Assembly (NCBI RefSeq): GCF_014529535.1 | Contig: NW_023503608.1 | Coordinates: 496,001 to 560,000 of the forward strand | Reading direction: 5' to 3' | DNA: 64,000 nucleotides | DNA from: Bradysia coprophila | Taxonomy: Eukaryota > Arthropoda > Insecta > Diptera > Sciaridae | Shown: positions 22,421-60,928 of the stretch, piece by piece | Layout of the letters: the number at the start of each line of letters is the position of its first letter | How positions within the stretch are numbered: position 1 is the stretch's first letter | The notes under the pieces: generated by a model | Databases searched by the model: none | What the model saw: only the letters and a program-made list of their open reading frames with translations | What the model was told of the DNA's origin: nothing | Position numbers and translations under genes: made by a program

Positions 22421-25400
22421 CCATGACTGTCAAATGATAGAATGGTTTTTCGTTTGAACTGTAAGTACTACTGACTCAGTAGTGGTGAGAAAACTGTTGT
22501 TTGTATACTTGAAAACATCGGTGAAAAACTCTGCTGCTGAATTATGCGAAAAAGAATTAACACAATTATGCAAGGCGTCACTAATGTTGAAATAATCATT
22601 TTTGTTTTTCTTTCTGTTCTCTAATACCTAAACATGATCACATAGTACAAAATAGGAAAGTGTGGACCTGCGTTCGGATCGTGTAAAAAATCATTGATAT
22701 AAGGAATCAATGTAAAGTGTAAGTATCGTTGAAGTTATTGATTTCCTAGAGCTTCCAACATCCCAATATACTAAACAATAGTTTGGAACCCACTCTATTG
22801 ACTAAATTATGTAGAGCTGAACAAAATGGTAATATACCCAAAACTAAATAGCTAAATTAAATGTTCTATCTCCCCCCTCTCGACGAGAGACTCTCGTTTC
22901 CTATATTCAACAATTTAATTAATTATGTCATTTCCATTCCGAAATGTGTAAATCGTAATTAAATGGACAATTTATGATTCGGTTTCAATTGAAATTGCGC
23001 ATAATATACACTCACACGCACATTGTTGACAAAAGAATACGAAACCTTACAAGATACAGAATATTTGTTTTTTTGTTTGTTCAGTCTTTGCTTTTGAAAT
23101 AGAAATTAGCACACTAAAAACTAGCCAGTCCGTTCGTTTAATTAGGATTCTATGTTCGAATGAGCTAAGTATTTTGAATTAGCTTCACACTAACTCTTTT
23201 GGTGTAACCATAGAATCTAAGTCAAAAGTTGCAGATGGAAATAGTGAGTAAGAAAGAAGGAATTTAAAACACGAGGTGGAAATGATGCAGTACGAGCAGA
23301 GAAAAGCGACTACTACTAAAACTAAAAATATGTCCCCGAAAATAACGTAAATATGAGAGAACAACAGGACCCTATCAAATAATTCACAGAAGAAGCTACA
23401 CTCGCACTCAACTTATGACTGTGAAGAAACGACATACCCATACTTTGGTAATATCTGTTTCTTCGCACTCATACGTTGAATGGTACGCACAGAAAGTGTG
23501 TGGAATGAATTATGACGTCAAATTGTTTTCCCTAAAGTATTTTCGACAATTACTTACAAATACAACTGATTAACAAAAGCCGAATTTACAACGTATGTAT
23601 CAGATTCTTCTTTTCAATACCAGGAATTATAAGTCCTACAATAAAGATTTTGCGAGCTCTTCTATTTTGGGATGAACGATATTGCTGCTCATTTTAAGAT
23701 GAACAATGTCGGATCTGAGATGTCAACTCAAATCATATGAAATTCTGGTTTCGAATTTGTTTTTTGATAAAATTTGTAAAATTTGTAAGTAAAGCCCGAT
23801 AAAGAGCCAGTCCTCAGCTCTGAGCTGTTAAATTAAGTTGATTTCGTTTGAAAACCGAATTGATGTAAAAAGAAAAAATGACAAAGTCCGAACTTTCTGT
23901 AATTTCTAGCCCGAAACCATATCTATAGATTGATGATTTTTTTTGTATACAAAAATATCTAATTTTCACAAAACATATTTCCATTTTTAAAATCTTTTCC
24001 CCGTCGCGTCTCCTCTACACCCACAATAAATTTTCATTGAACAAAATTCTTTCGTTTAAATTTTCTATTATTTTTCATTTATTTTCAGTTTTTTTTTAAA
24101 TTTTGCTGCACTCTATAGGTATTTATATCCCCACTAAAATTGTTTATTTATATATTTATGTTAAAGTATAAAAAATATGCAAAAATATTTTGTCAATATA
24201 TAATCTTGTTTTTCTTCTTGTGTGTCATTTTTTAGTTTAATTTGTATTTTCTTTTAAATTTTTATTTCTAATTAATTTACATTAATTTCTAATTTTTTAT
24301 ATTTTCCATCATTTCTCCCTTCTGTTATATATATAATTTTTCATATTTGTGTTGTTGTTTAAATTTAATTTTTATTTACATTTCACAATTGTGTTGAATT
24401 CATTTTCTTTTTCACTTTTTGTATATTAATAAGTATAATAGTTTAAATAAAATAATCGAAAAAAAAAACATTATCTAAGTAATAACCACTCGCTATTATT
24501 TATCATATAATAATTAGGATTTTTATTTTTTGTTTCATTTCTGTTTAATTTTATCATATTTCTTTCAGTTATTCTCATTTTTCTTTTGACAACAATGCGA
24601 TTAAAATGTTTAGTTAGATGTGAGTAAGGTCCCTACAATATAATAAACCAGCGGTCGGGACATTCTTGTGAATCTGTAAATTTTGTTCTTTTTTCTAGAC
24701 GATATACTACTAACAACCTGAGTTTATGTCCAAAATAGGCTCTTTGTGAAATTTCCATAGACAACACTGTGGTAAACCAAAAGTGCACTCGGTGTACTTC
24801 TTAAATTCATTTTTAACATCGGTAACTCTCTCGAATATATAATTTGAGAAATTTAAAGGAATTCAGAAAGAATTGCGGAGTTCAATGACATCAAAACAAG
24901 ACCTATTTATAGGACAATCATCACTAAAATTCAAAAGTACTTTTCTTTAATTCCTAAAAATTTCTAAATTTTTCAATTTATGAATTTAAGAGTTGAGAAA
25001 TTTTTTTGTAGAAAACATAAATAAAATACCGATGCCACCACCGAAGGTGTGTTATTTGCCAACAGTTAAAGAGAAGCTGTATATGTCACGCCACTGGGAT
25101 AAACATGAAAGGTCTTCTATATAATCCTAGGTACTTTGTCCTACCATGTGACCTTAATTTATGGCCCGTTTAGCATGTGACTTTTTTTGTCACGATAAAA
25201 CTTGTGAACCGTCCATGAGTATGAGTAGCGTAATATAAATTGTCAATACCTCGATTCCAGTCAAAAATGACATAAATTTAACAGCCCTGAGCCTTTACCC
25301 TTACAAAAAATATTATCTGGGCGTATCAATTTACCCGAATAAAATTACCTGACATCTGTTACATTTATCAGTACTCTCGGGAATTGAGTTAATCAGGGCC

Positions 25401-27549
25401 TATTTTTACGAATTTAATTCCTCAAATTTCCATAAAATTCTTTAAAAAATGCTTAATTCAGAAATTTAGGTATTTTTAAGCATTAAATCCCCAAAAATAG
25501 GCTCTGGAGTTAACATAAGAGCAAACAATTAATATAGGAATTGGTATACGTAGTTAATTGGGTAATTAAGAGAATTTTTGATAACAGAAATCTTGTACCC
25601 AATTGGCAATACAACTAACCTGACCAAAGATGCATTAGATAAATGATCATGATCATGTGCATCTTGTCGAATAATTCCTGAAAAGAAAATAATTTCGTTC
25701 TTTTCATTCATTCACATAGAATAATATTTTACAAATTACAAGAATGTGATCCGGTCCACCAATAATAATAATAATAATTTCGTTAAATTTGTTTTTTTGT
25801 TTTTTATATCACTAAATCTAAACATCTAATCAGAATAATAATTTTTCTTAATTTTTAATTTTCATTAGAATTTCCATATATGCTTTTTAAAAAAACCATT
25901 AATTCTATACAAAAAGAAAAATTGAAATCATATGTACAAATTCCTGATAAGTAGAAAACAAAAAAATTATAAATGAAAAATCTCTGGTTGATCACTCTTT
26001 TATTTATCAAAGAAAAGAAAAAAACGAAAAAAAAACATTTTTGTTATTTATCTTTCATATCTCACTTTAATGCAATTGATAAGGCAATATATATATAAAA
26101 ATTTCATTTTGTTTTTCTTCGGTTTTTTTTTAAATTTATTTTCTGTTAATTTTATATTATTGAGTGGCGGTGCAAACATCTATAAATCGTTAGATTCTAA
26201 ATTTATTATTTTTATTTTATATACAAAATCACTTATTTGACGTACGTACGTAAGGTAACTTAGTCTATATAATTCCCCATAAAATTTTGTAACATTCCCT
26301 TAATTGTTAAGCAAAAAAAACTAATATAAAAAAAACTGTGACACGACTACTAAATTTGTCTGTCCGTGCCTAATTAAACCACTCAATCGAAACATTTTGC
26401 ATAAAATATTAAACAATAAAATATTAAATTTATTCAATTCTTATGAACCCTCCATCGTCACCATGAAGTGTGAGTATGGAGGGAAATACTTTTTATTATA
26501 TCAAAAAACATGCGTTCGATTTTCACAAAATAACCAAGCGGGTAAAACTAGATCGTTCATCAACGAAAGTTAATTAGAATCATTTTAAAAAGAAAAATTA
26601 TGAACACGAAAAGTCGTCCAACTTTTACTTAAAATTCAATCAAATTTATGATTAAAAAATCGGGGAAAAATTTTTATTTCTTGTTCCGGTAGCCAGTGGT
26701 CATACTACCATTTGGCGAATGAATCAAAATTTTTGGAAGAAAATATATAAATCAAATTACGTTCATTTTTTTTGTTTCACGATCTGCGTTCGAAACGTAT
26801 AAATGTTCCTGCTCCTCAAACTTTCTGTGTACAAATTGTTCTGTGGTTAGATTAATCCGTTCGAAAAATCGAAGTTCGTCATTTTTAAGCCAATTTATAC
26901 GTTTCGTTTCTGTGTGTTCAAAAGAAAATGTTCGCTTCCGTTTTTTTCGGAAAAAAACAAACAAAATCATTAAAATGTTACACACGAGCAGAGAGTGTAA
27001 CACCATACAAACATGAATTAATAAATGTTTCTCTCTGTTTGTTTTTTAGGCCAATATTTTCCAGTTAGTTCGTTTTTTTTTCATATATAGGTTTGATATA
27101 AAATATTCCAATATAACGAAACTTTTAATCCCCTAAATCCACTAACTTTTTTCTATTTCTATTAAATTTCCCATAGTAGTTTAAAAAAAAAAAAGATAAG
27201 AGAAGATTAACAAAAGTAAAATATTATTTAAACTGCTTCATCTTATTCTGATGATGATGATGATGCTGATACTTTAATTATCGTCACTTATGCTTTTGAT
27301 TTACCAAAATGACAACTATATCGAGCGGCAATGCCAATATCACTGCATTGTCGGCTCTTTTTTAGCCATTGATGTCAAAGGCATGTATTATTAACTGTGA
27401 AAAATAAGAAATGGAAAACTCTGGTTAATTTTAATGGTTGAAAGAGTCTACTTAACGCCATAGTGAGATAAAAAGGGCATTCTTTGACGTCAACATATGA
27501 TTTGCTTAGTAAAGTGAAATAGCTAATGGACTTTTTAAGGAAATGGATT

Positions 27550-27751
27550 TTACTATGCTGGAGCATGTAATAAGGCTATTACATGTATAGGCAATAACCT
27601 TTACATCACTCGCATAGTAAAACGTCGTACTACACACGGAAAATAAAGTGATATCTCGTATCACGATGAGTAAAAGTACCTCGGGCTGCCGCCCTCGGAT
27701 ACTTTTTCTCATCTGGATACGAGATATCACTTTACTTCCCTTGCATAGTAA
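27550..27751. mobile_element. MITE with TTACTATGC ends and a large inner palindrome
   Basis: Ends TTACTATGC (27550-27558) and GCATAGTAA (27743-27751) are exact complements. Inside, AAAGTGATATCTCGTATC (from 27645) is mirrored by GATACGAGATATCACTTT around a GC-rich centre (TCGGGCTGCCGCCCTCGG). Another GCATAGTAA copy at 27612 suggests a nested or compound structure. Confidence 0.6.
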
Positions 27752-28762
27752 TGTACTATTACTCACTAGGCCATCGGGAAAATGCGTCACTTCTTCCTTA
27801 ACACATGCGTAAAAACTCATTTTCCTGGGGCTTAGTGAGTAAAATAACTTACGTAATTGTTTGGAACTTCGTATTTACCTTGTGTGGTTGCATTCTCGGT
27901 CCTCAGCTCGACCTGCAAACCCCACACTTGGCAAAATAAAAAGTTCCCAACAACACCGAAAGTCACGTTTTCGTGTGATTGTTGACCTCTGCCTCGCCTC
28001 GGATCAACAAACTTCACTAGATTGATGTTCACAATAACGACATATGATTGAATCGGTTATTAGGTTGCGTCTTGGATTTAGTACCGATAACGTCTCTTTC
28101 TCTGACATGTAATTGTACGTTGGTAATGTCATTCAGTCAGTTAGGCGAAAAGCCCGTTGACGGTATGTGTAGTCTTTTATCACTTGAACTGCCTCTTTGT
28201 TTATGTTTTCAAAAATGGTATGGTGAATTGATGTTTACGAGGAGAAAAACGGCAAATAACACCTCGCACATATGAGAAACGTTGCATTCACCTCTGGGAG
28301 AAATAGGAAATTCCAACTAGAGTAAAATTACGGCCCTCCCTTCTGGCAAAGCGCCGCTCTTTGTTTGATGAGAATTGTTAAGTGGTGACTTATATGCTCG
28401 TAGTACACTAAATTCATAATACCGATGAGATCTAGGACAGAGGTAACACAACTCTATTTCTAATTTTGGTTTATCAAGGCATCTACTCTGAAACTACGAT
28501 TTCGTTCGGGACCTGGTGTAGCTTAGGTTTCGACCATTTATTTAACCTTTTACAAACTGTTAGTCGTCATAAAGCTTTACAGCAAAATTAGTGTTAAATG
28601 AAACGAAGTAAAAGATTTTCCTTCAAATATTGAGCAACTCCTTGAACAAGATTGACGCTTGGCGTTTTTGAAACATGAAAGGTAAAATCTAGTTGTTCCA
28701 TTGGTACAATTTCCATCGGAAGAAAATGTAAAATGTTATCAAAGAAGTCGGCAAACTTACCC

Positions 28763-49312
<20,550 letters not shown>

Positions 49313-49673
49313 TTGTGTTACTGGATATTAAATGCAAAGATGATACACCGTTAAAAATTGTTGAATATCAGTAAACAAAAATTACGAAAATTAATTGAAA
49401 ACTTGATGTTGGTTTGCTGTTGCGAAATTTATTTATAGTTTTTAACACTGAATTCGGCATATTCTTGGTTCTATATGAAGTCGATTATGGGGGAAAAAAA
49501 TTCTTAGTTTAGTTTGTTAAGTTACACGAAGAAAAAAAAACCAATAAAGAAGCCAACGAAATGTTCTTTCTTCTTTTCTTTAACTTTTAAAAATAAAACC
49601 TAAAAACACTCTGAATTACACAATGAATTTTGTACACTGAATCTGTAAATTCATTTATTAAGTCAGTGGTGTT

Positions 49674-49681
49674 TATCGATA
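49674..49681. promoter_or_regulatory. DRE-like site TATCGATA
   Basis: The octamer TATCGATA is the known binding site of DREF in fly promoters. It lies about 360 bp upstream of the HIPK first coding exon. Placement is suggestive; function is inferred. Confidence 0.35.
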
Positions 49682-52600
49682 AATTTAACGCCGCACACAT
49701 TCTTGATTCAACCATTGAAATGATAAATTGAGTTAATGATACGGGCATGATATTACGTATTACAGTATAGCATTATAATTTACTACGCGCGTCTAGTTCC
49801 CAAATTATTTTGTTTGGCTATATTAAGATCTAATTCATTTCATTTTAAACAAAACAGAAGATACAACAAAATACTGTTCCAGTTGCATCTTGGTTTTCAT
49901 AAATCTATTATCACAAACTGAAAAAAACTCAGTTGAAGAACTATTACATAAGGCAGACCATCGTAAAATTAATTGGACGAATGAGTCTTTAGAGAAACAT
50001 ATGAGTGTCACAATGTCCTTCAGTATCCTTCAAACAAAAACAAAAATGAAGTAAGACCGTGAGAATCGAATGTTAAAAAAGTATTTACTAACAGAGCCGC
50101 GTTTCCTTTCATTTAATACTGTCATTCCTTCAACAGATAAAAAACTCAGATTTTCATTTTAGCTTTAAAACCTCATCCATAAATTCAATTTAAGTCTCCG
50201 TTGGTCATCGGCCTAGTGGCATATTTTATGAATTTTTATTGGACTATAGTTATACTGACCACAAGTTTTTAACTAAATTCAGTAATTAATTCCAGCTAAG
50301 TCGTTGTATAGAACGGAACAAATTTTATGAAATCATCGGATAACGATCATATTTCGAAGAGAAAAATGTGTTTAAATGAAAGGCTATCGTATTTCTAGTG
50401 GTCACAAAGACTGCGGCTTAAAAGTTTTGTGGTCAGATTATAATATTTTGTTCCATTATCATCAATTGCTCATAAAATTGAAGGATGTGCATCAACCGCA
50501 AGCAAATTAATACGAAAAATTTATAAACGGAACCATTCGTCAGGTTTGTCGAATCAAACATTTTTCTATGAAAATAAAAGTTGAATTCTTCCAGTTGATA
50601 AATGTACACCGTTACATAATCTTATTGACTCTATTGGAATCCTTAAAAATTTATCAATATTTTAATGATCACACTTCTCCTACTTTGATAAGGGGAGATC
50701 CTGGAAAAACACTCTTAAATGTGCACTTCATTCATGAAAGACTATGAAACCTTATATCTAGCGTCGGATAAGAATCGAATAAGAATTAGAAATTTTAAAT
50801 AAGACAGAAATTCTGACTCAAAACTATTACGCAATTGCGAAATTCTTCATTCGGGTAAATGGTTGTAATAGGTGAGTCGATGTAAGACTAAAAACGTTTA
50901 ATAATTTCTGAGTCGATTTATGACATCGATGAAGTTAGAACTGAACAACTGACTAAATTACATGTCCGGCTGAGTAACTTATAATCGACATCCAATGACG
51001 AAAGTAACATGAGCAAAATTTGGTTCGAGTCAGACCTCGACATCGACACAAAATGTTAAAAATGTCACAAGTTTATCAACTCATTTATTTGTTTGTTTAA
51101 CTGGCGTATCTCTATTCAGTATCTAAAATGTTGATTTAAAATTATATTTCAAGTAAATAATATGAGGTCTTCGCGATATATTCAATGGTATAATTTAAAG
51201 ACAGATAGTCCACCAAGTCTATTCAATTTTACATTGTCAAAATATTCCACAAGGACATATTGAACAACAGGGCCAGTAAAACGGGTCAGTTCTTTCGATT
51301 TGCGATTATAATTTTTGTTCACTTCTTCTTTTTCGGTGTATATTTACCGACCGACCATGTTCATGCACGTTCTGTCAAAAACGGTTTCAAGCTTTATATA
51401 AATAACATTGTCGGAGCATCCTAGCCAAAAATGATTATGCAATAAAATGTTTAATAAAATTCAAAGAATTTACGCTTTTTATGTCGGATTTTACTTATAT
51501 TCTCGTAGTGCAACCATGTAATATGGAATCTGAACGTATTTCTCGGGGAACGAATTCAGCAACAGCATAATTTATAATGCCGAAAGTCAATTTAATTATT
51601 TTACTGTAGTCGACAATTTAAATTTATTATACAAAAAAGAAACGGCTTTCAGTTCTACTATGACCTCAAATTGACGTCGACGTCAATGGTTTTATTTTTC
51701 AAACATTCACTCAATTAAAGTTGCAATGTTTTTTTTTGTATTTCGTACATTCAAAGATGGAAACAGCATTTTTGTGTATACAAAGGCATTTTATGATTAA
51801 CTCTTTTTCATATTGTATAAGAACGCGCAATATATAAAAATGTCCACGTTTCGCGTTGACTCAATTAGTTGAGTTGGTTGTGAATCAAAGAATTAATTAA
51901 ATTTAGAAACAAACACCACTTAGAAATTGATATCGACGTTGTTCGTCTGTTTTTTTCCTCAATATGGAAAGAGGACGTGTGAAAGTTTTCGTTTCGTATA
52001 ACAATACATACGACTTTGTGCTGTACCACGTCCCCCTCGGTCAGACAAACAATGAAAATAGTCAACTCTATTGTTCGAAATGAATTTACAGGAAAGCACT
52101 TCGGCACCACTCTCGTCACTTACACAAATTCAAATCACAATTTTATTGTTCCATGTTGAAAATTAATCGGAATAAAAGTAAATTCTAGTCACTTTGATTT
52201 TATTTAAAACTTTGATCGCCATTTTAATCGTATGAACGAATGACGTATTAAATTACAAATATGGAACATTACTTGTAAACCACTTAATAACTAGCTTATT
52301 AAATCTAAATTTATGCACAGATCACTGTTCAATCGTTACGCTACCGATACGGGTAGTTTATGGAATCCCCGACGCGTTTTTACCACCGCGAATTTTAATT
52401 TTAATCAGGGAACTCGCTTCGAGCTCGCCATTTTCTATGTGGACAGTTAACTTTATAATAAGTCCATATCATCAATGTGTCAAAATATTACAAACGTCAA
52501 AATGAGTTTGTATAACATCGACACCATCGACATGGCATCGATGCCATCGATGTTACACAAAATGAACGATTTTCGATTACGACGATTTCGAACTGGGTTG

Positions 52601-52984
52601 CGCGCGCTTTTTAAAAATATTTTTAGACTTCACCGAGCACGGTCCATAAGGTGTGTTTTTGGCCCCCTCTACATTTCAAAGAAAATCGCTAAATTAAACA
52701 TTTTTTACTCCAGAAGTGCGATTCGGTCATTCAACCATTATTCAACATTGCATAATCATTCGTCCCAAGTTTTGCTACAAGTTTTGCTAGGGTTGTAAGA
52801 CTCAACGTTGCATTTATGCGCGTTGAGAGTATTGGTTCTCTGGTATTTTTAAGGATCGCATTTCTACAACAGACGACTTCATATTCAATTAAATTGATAT
52901 CTTCCTAAAGTCAATCGCAATGACACTCTAAAGTCTTGCGCTCGAAACAATATGTGACTATCTAATCAGTTGATATAGTATTGA

Positions 52985-53018
52985 TATAAAATATCAATTT
53001 TCTCTACCACATCTTCAG
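52985..53018 (+). promoter_or_regulatory. TATA box and initiator of the GH18 gene
   Basis: TATAAAAT at 52985-52992 is followed by the arthropod initiator TCAGT at about 53014-53018. The spacing (about 31 bp from TATA to the initiator A) is canonical. The implied 5' UTR is about 32 nt before the ATG at 53048. Confidence 0.7.
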
Positions 53019-53047
53019 TATTCGAAACGTTTCCGAACTATTGAAAG

Positions 53048-54455
53048 ATGAAATTAGCTTCAATTTTATTTGTAAGCTCAATTTTCCTGGCGTCGTCTGT
53101 ACACGGCCAAAACAGTGAGTATAATTTCTGCGGCTGAATCGTTTTGAAGCCATTCATTTAAACCGCCAAAATTACAGGGAAAGTTGTGTGTTATTGGATG
53201 CCAGGAACTGATACTACCAGAGTAAATCCAAACATTTGCACCCATGTTATATTCAGTTTTTTGGGAATCACTGCAGATGGCAGCCTCACCTATTTGTGGC
53301 GTAGTGCTGCACAAGTTACAAGTCTCTTTTTTTAGTCTATCCAGTGTCGATGTGGCAAATTTAAAATGAACTGAACTTTTAGGTCTTCTACAAGGATTAG
53401 TTGCTATGAAATCCCAAAATCCGAATCTTAGGGCTCTGGTTGCGATTGGAGGATACAATGAAGATTTGATAACGCCATGGTACACTTTAGCTGCTAGTGC
53501 TGCTGCTCGTCAGAATTTCGCTAGAAATCTCCGAGATTTCATTGCTCGAAACTATCTGGATGGAGTGGGTAAGATATCGTGTTCGTAAGCTTAAAATGTG
53601 TTGCGTTCAGTGTCAATGATTCAATGTTTCAATAAAAATAAAAAGCCTTTAAGGCTTAGCCTTAATACTGTAATTGTCTATTGTTATGATTGTTTGGGGA
53701 ACTTTTCATTCAGAAACATCACACGAAACTGAGTTTTTTCTTAAATTGTTTCAGATATTGACTGGGAATACCCAAATTATGACGGTAATCGTCCAGAGGA
53801 TAAGCAAAACTTTATCTATCTTTTGGAAGCTATAAGGAATGAGATAAGCAATCACTATCTGTTAACGGTTGCTATTGGAGCTGGAGCATGGAGAACCGGT
53901 CTGAGTTATGACATTCCCAACATATTTCGGGTTTGCGATTTCGTCAATTTAATGACCTACGACATGCACGGTGGCTGGGAGCCAAGAACTGGCATCCATG
54001 GTGCGATGTATCGCGGTCCGAATGACCAAACTGACGCCAATGTACAGTTTTCAGTGCAATTTTTAATCGGTTTCGGAATCGATAGGACCAAGCTCATATT
54101 GGGCATCCCAGCCTACGGCATCGGATTCACCTTAACAAATGCTGCTTCGAATGGCGTTGGAGCTCCAGCAAACAGTGGCGGATACTATGAACATTATCAA
54201 CAAATGTGCTTATGGGAAAATGCAGGATGGAATCAGCGTTTCGAAGAAGCTCAAATGGTCCCGTACATTTTCCAAGGCAATCAATGGTACGGCTATGACA
54301 ATCTCAGGTCGGTGGAACACAAGGCTAACTTTATCAATGCTCAAGGGCTTGGCGGTGCAATGTTTTGGGAATTGACCGCAGAGGATTGGAATAATTCGTG
54401 TGGAGGTGGATTTTGGCCATTAATTTCAGCTGTTTATCGCATTGTTCATGGTTGA
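53048..54455 (+). CDS. Secreted GH18 chitinase-like protein
   Basis: Predicted secreted glycosyl hydrolase family 18 protein acting on chitin. Exons 53048-53114, 53178-53321, 53383-53568 and 53755-54455 give about 365 residues. The start has a signal peptide ending near SSVHGQ. The catalytic signature DGVDIDWEYP is formed across the third intron, with Asp130, Asp133, Asp135 and Glu137, so the DxxDxDxE motif is complete. Later GH18 motifs are present: MTYDMHGGWE, LILGIPAYG and GGAMFWELTAED. There is no C-terminal CBM14 chitin-binding domain and no linker, so it is a short, catalytic-domain-only form. The donor of exon 2 is weak (GTCTCT at 53322); an alternative at 53301 (GTAGTG) keeps the frame and drops seven residues. 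Confidence 0.87.
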
Positions 54456-54459
54456 GTGT

Positions 54460-54465
54460 AATAAA
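54460..54465 (+). terminator. Polyadenylation signal AATAAA for the GH18 gene
   Basis: AATAAA begins 5 bp after the stop codon, implying a very short 3' UTR. Confidence 0.6.
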
Positions 54466-54815
54466 GAAATTAATTGTTTCTGATTTGATGTCCGGTATTA
54501 TTTGAATGAGAATTTACTAAAGAATTCATTCGAAAATTATGGTACTAGGTCCACATCCAGATATCTCATTTCTATCAGGATGCTGAATTGAATATTTACA
54601 TAAAGGTTAAGTAGGTGAATAAATACTCTTCAGTGACTTTGCGTTATTTAAGTAAATTTAATCCCGAAGTGAAGTATTTAGTTCGTCTAAAAATAGCAGC
54701 TTATCTGGTCGTACTGATATGCGATATGAATTTGGAAAAATTCTACCACCAGCACCGAAAAATATCTTGATATGACATGATAAAGATATGCACTCTGACT
54801 CAGCTACATTGCTTA

Positions 54816-54956
54816 ATGCTTAATTTCCTTTTACCAAAAAAGTACTCCGTGTTAGAGAGAAAACTGTCAAGTAAACAAAGTAAAAATTGAAAAAATTCAA
54901 TTTTGTCTCTCTTTCTCTCTCACTGAGTACTTTTTCGGTAATTAAAAATTAAGCAT
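54816..54956. mobile_element. MITE, copy 3 of the four-copy family
   Basis: Terminal inverted repeat ATGCTTAATTT at the left is mirrored by AAATTAAGCAT at the right, with inner AAAAAAGTACTCCG mirrored by GAGTACTTTTTCGG. The middle shares about 30 bases with the copy at 8964-9079. Confidence 0.75.
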
Positions 54957-54959
54957 AAA

Positions 54960-55059
54960 GAATTGTTTCCATTTAACAAAAAGTACTCCGTGTGAGAGCT
55001 GTCAGCAAGCGAGCTGTCAAGTAAGGAAATCATTCAATTTTGTCTTTCACACAGAGTCA
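54960..55059. mobile_element. MITE, partial copy 4 of the four-copy family
   Basis: It starts TTGTTTCCATTTAACAAAAA and continues GTACTCCGTGTGAGAG, matching the other end of the family. The far end is lost after the CACACAGAGT region. It lies directly beside copy 3. Confidence 0.65.
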
Positions 55060-55199
55060 GGGGCGATGACTTCTAAGGCCATGCGAGGCTCGGGCCCACT
55101 ATTGGGATTTCGGCCCCTACTATTTAAAACTAAAATTTGTTCAGTTAGTCCAACTATTACATTTCGGTCTTCAATGAGCCCCTATATTAAAAACTATTT

Positions 55200-55350
55200 A
55201 TAGGTTTGTTCCAAGGCCATACGTTTGTCAAATTTCATGCATAGAGACATAACCTCATCAATATTTATTTGAAAACCGATCTCTATGAATGAAATCGTGT
55301 TGGTTCGTCATGTGAAATTTCGTGTTTACAATTACTTGGAACAAACCTAT
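55200..55350. mobile_element. Small inverted-repeat element (151 bp)
   Basis: Exact 16-bp terminal inverted repeats ATAGGTTTGTTCCAAG (55200-55215) and CTTGGAACAAACCTAT (55335-55350), with an inner ATGCATAGAGA/TCTCTAT partial mirror. No coding capacity; fits a MITE. Confidence 0.6.
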
Positions 55351-55755
55351 TGTCCTAGAAATCCATTGTCAATCTATAGAAAGTATAGTCATTTCGAAGG
55401 TTAAGACGTTTAGTAGCTATTTCGGAAAAGAATCAGCTGGGTTTTTCAAAATTCCCGCTGAAAATATTTCAAAGTATAGTGCGATGCATCGGCGAAACGA
55501 GCGAAGAGAGGCACAGTTTTTGCGTCATTTTCATTGATACCCACAAACAAACATTTTGCAAAATGCAATGTTTGTTGTACAGATAAAGTTTTCTGTTGTT
55601 TTAAATGAATCAATCAAAACTGTCCGCATCAATAAGTGACAATCTGTAAAACAATATGCAAGAACAATGAACAAATATAAGAATAGGGGTAACTACTACC
55701 AGTGTTCACAAGAAAAGTGTTTTGTTTTGATACTTTAAAAATAGTGCGTCAGTAA

Positions 55756-60764
<5,009 letters not shown>

Positions 60765-60922
60765 AATAGATGTAAGACACTGAAATTAAAATTAATTTAT
60801 ATGTAGAGATCGTTTGAAGTAATATTTAGAAACATTTCCATAATGAGGGCTCATCAGGTGAGCGAGACATAAGTTTTCCAATAAACGAAAGTGAATGAAA
60901 CAATCGTTTCAAATGATGAATT

Positions 60923-60928
60923 AATAAA
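60923..60928 (+). terminator. Polyadenylation signal AATAAA for the CCDC102-like gene
   Basis: AATAAA lies about 160 bp downstream of the proposed last-exon stop codon. Confidence 0.4.

Larger units (their letters stand above)
18391..28762. other. AT-rich region downstream of HIPK
   Basis: About 10 kb with long T/A runs, most extreme at about 18.9-27.4 kb. It holds no convincing coding exon on either strand. Degenerate GGTAAATTTCAGTAA-type repeats occur at about 18530-18660 and 19530-19640, and a GAT/ATC triplet run lies near 27245. The right part should include the HIPK 3' UTR on the minus strand. Its extent cannot be told because AATAAA-like strings are everywhere. Base composition rises toward normal after about 27.3 kb. 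Confidence 0.5.
49313..53047. other. Divergent intergenic region between HIPK and the GH18 gene
   Basis: 3.7 kb of AT-rich DNA that should contain the HIPK promoter and 5' UTR on the left and the GH18 promoter on the right. A DRE-like site lies at 49674, a TATA/Inr pair at 52985-53018, and a perfect 16-bp palindrome (ATGGCATCGATGCCAT) at 52532-52547. No coding exon was recognised. Confidence 0.5.

Noticed and set aside
27832..28032. 66-codon minus-strand ORF in a less AT-rich island
   Set aside because: No recognised family and no splice partners. The better base composition alone keeps the ORF open.
52475..52798. 107-codon plus-strand ORF upstream of the GH18 gene
   Set aside because: No domain is recognisable, it starts in a palindromic CATCGA-rich stretch, and the GH18 promoter directly follows.
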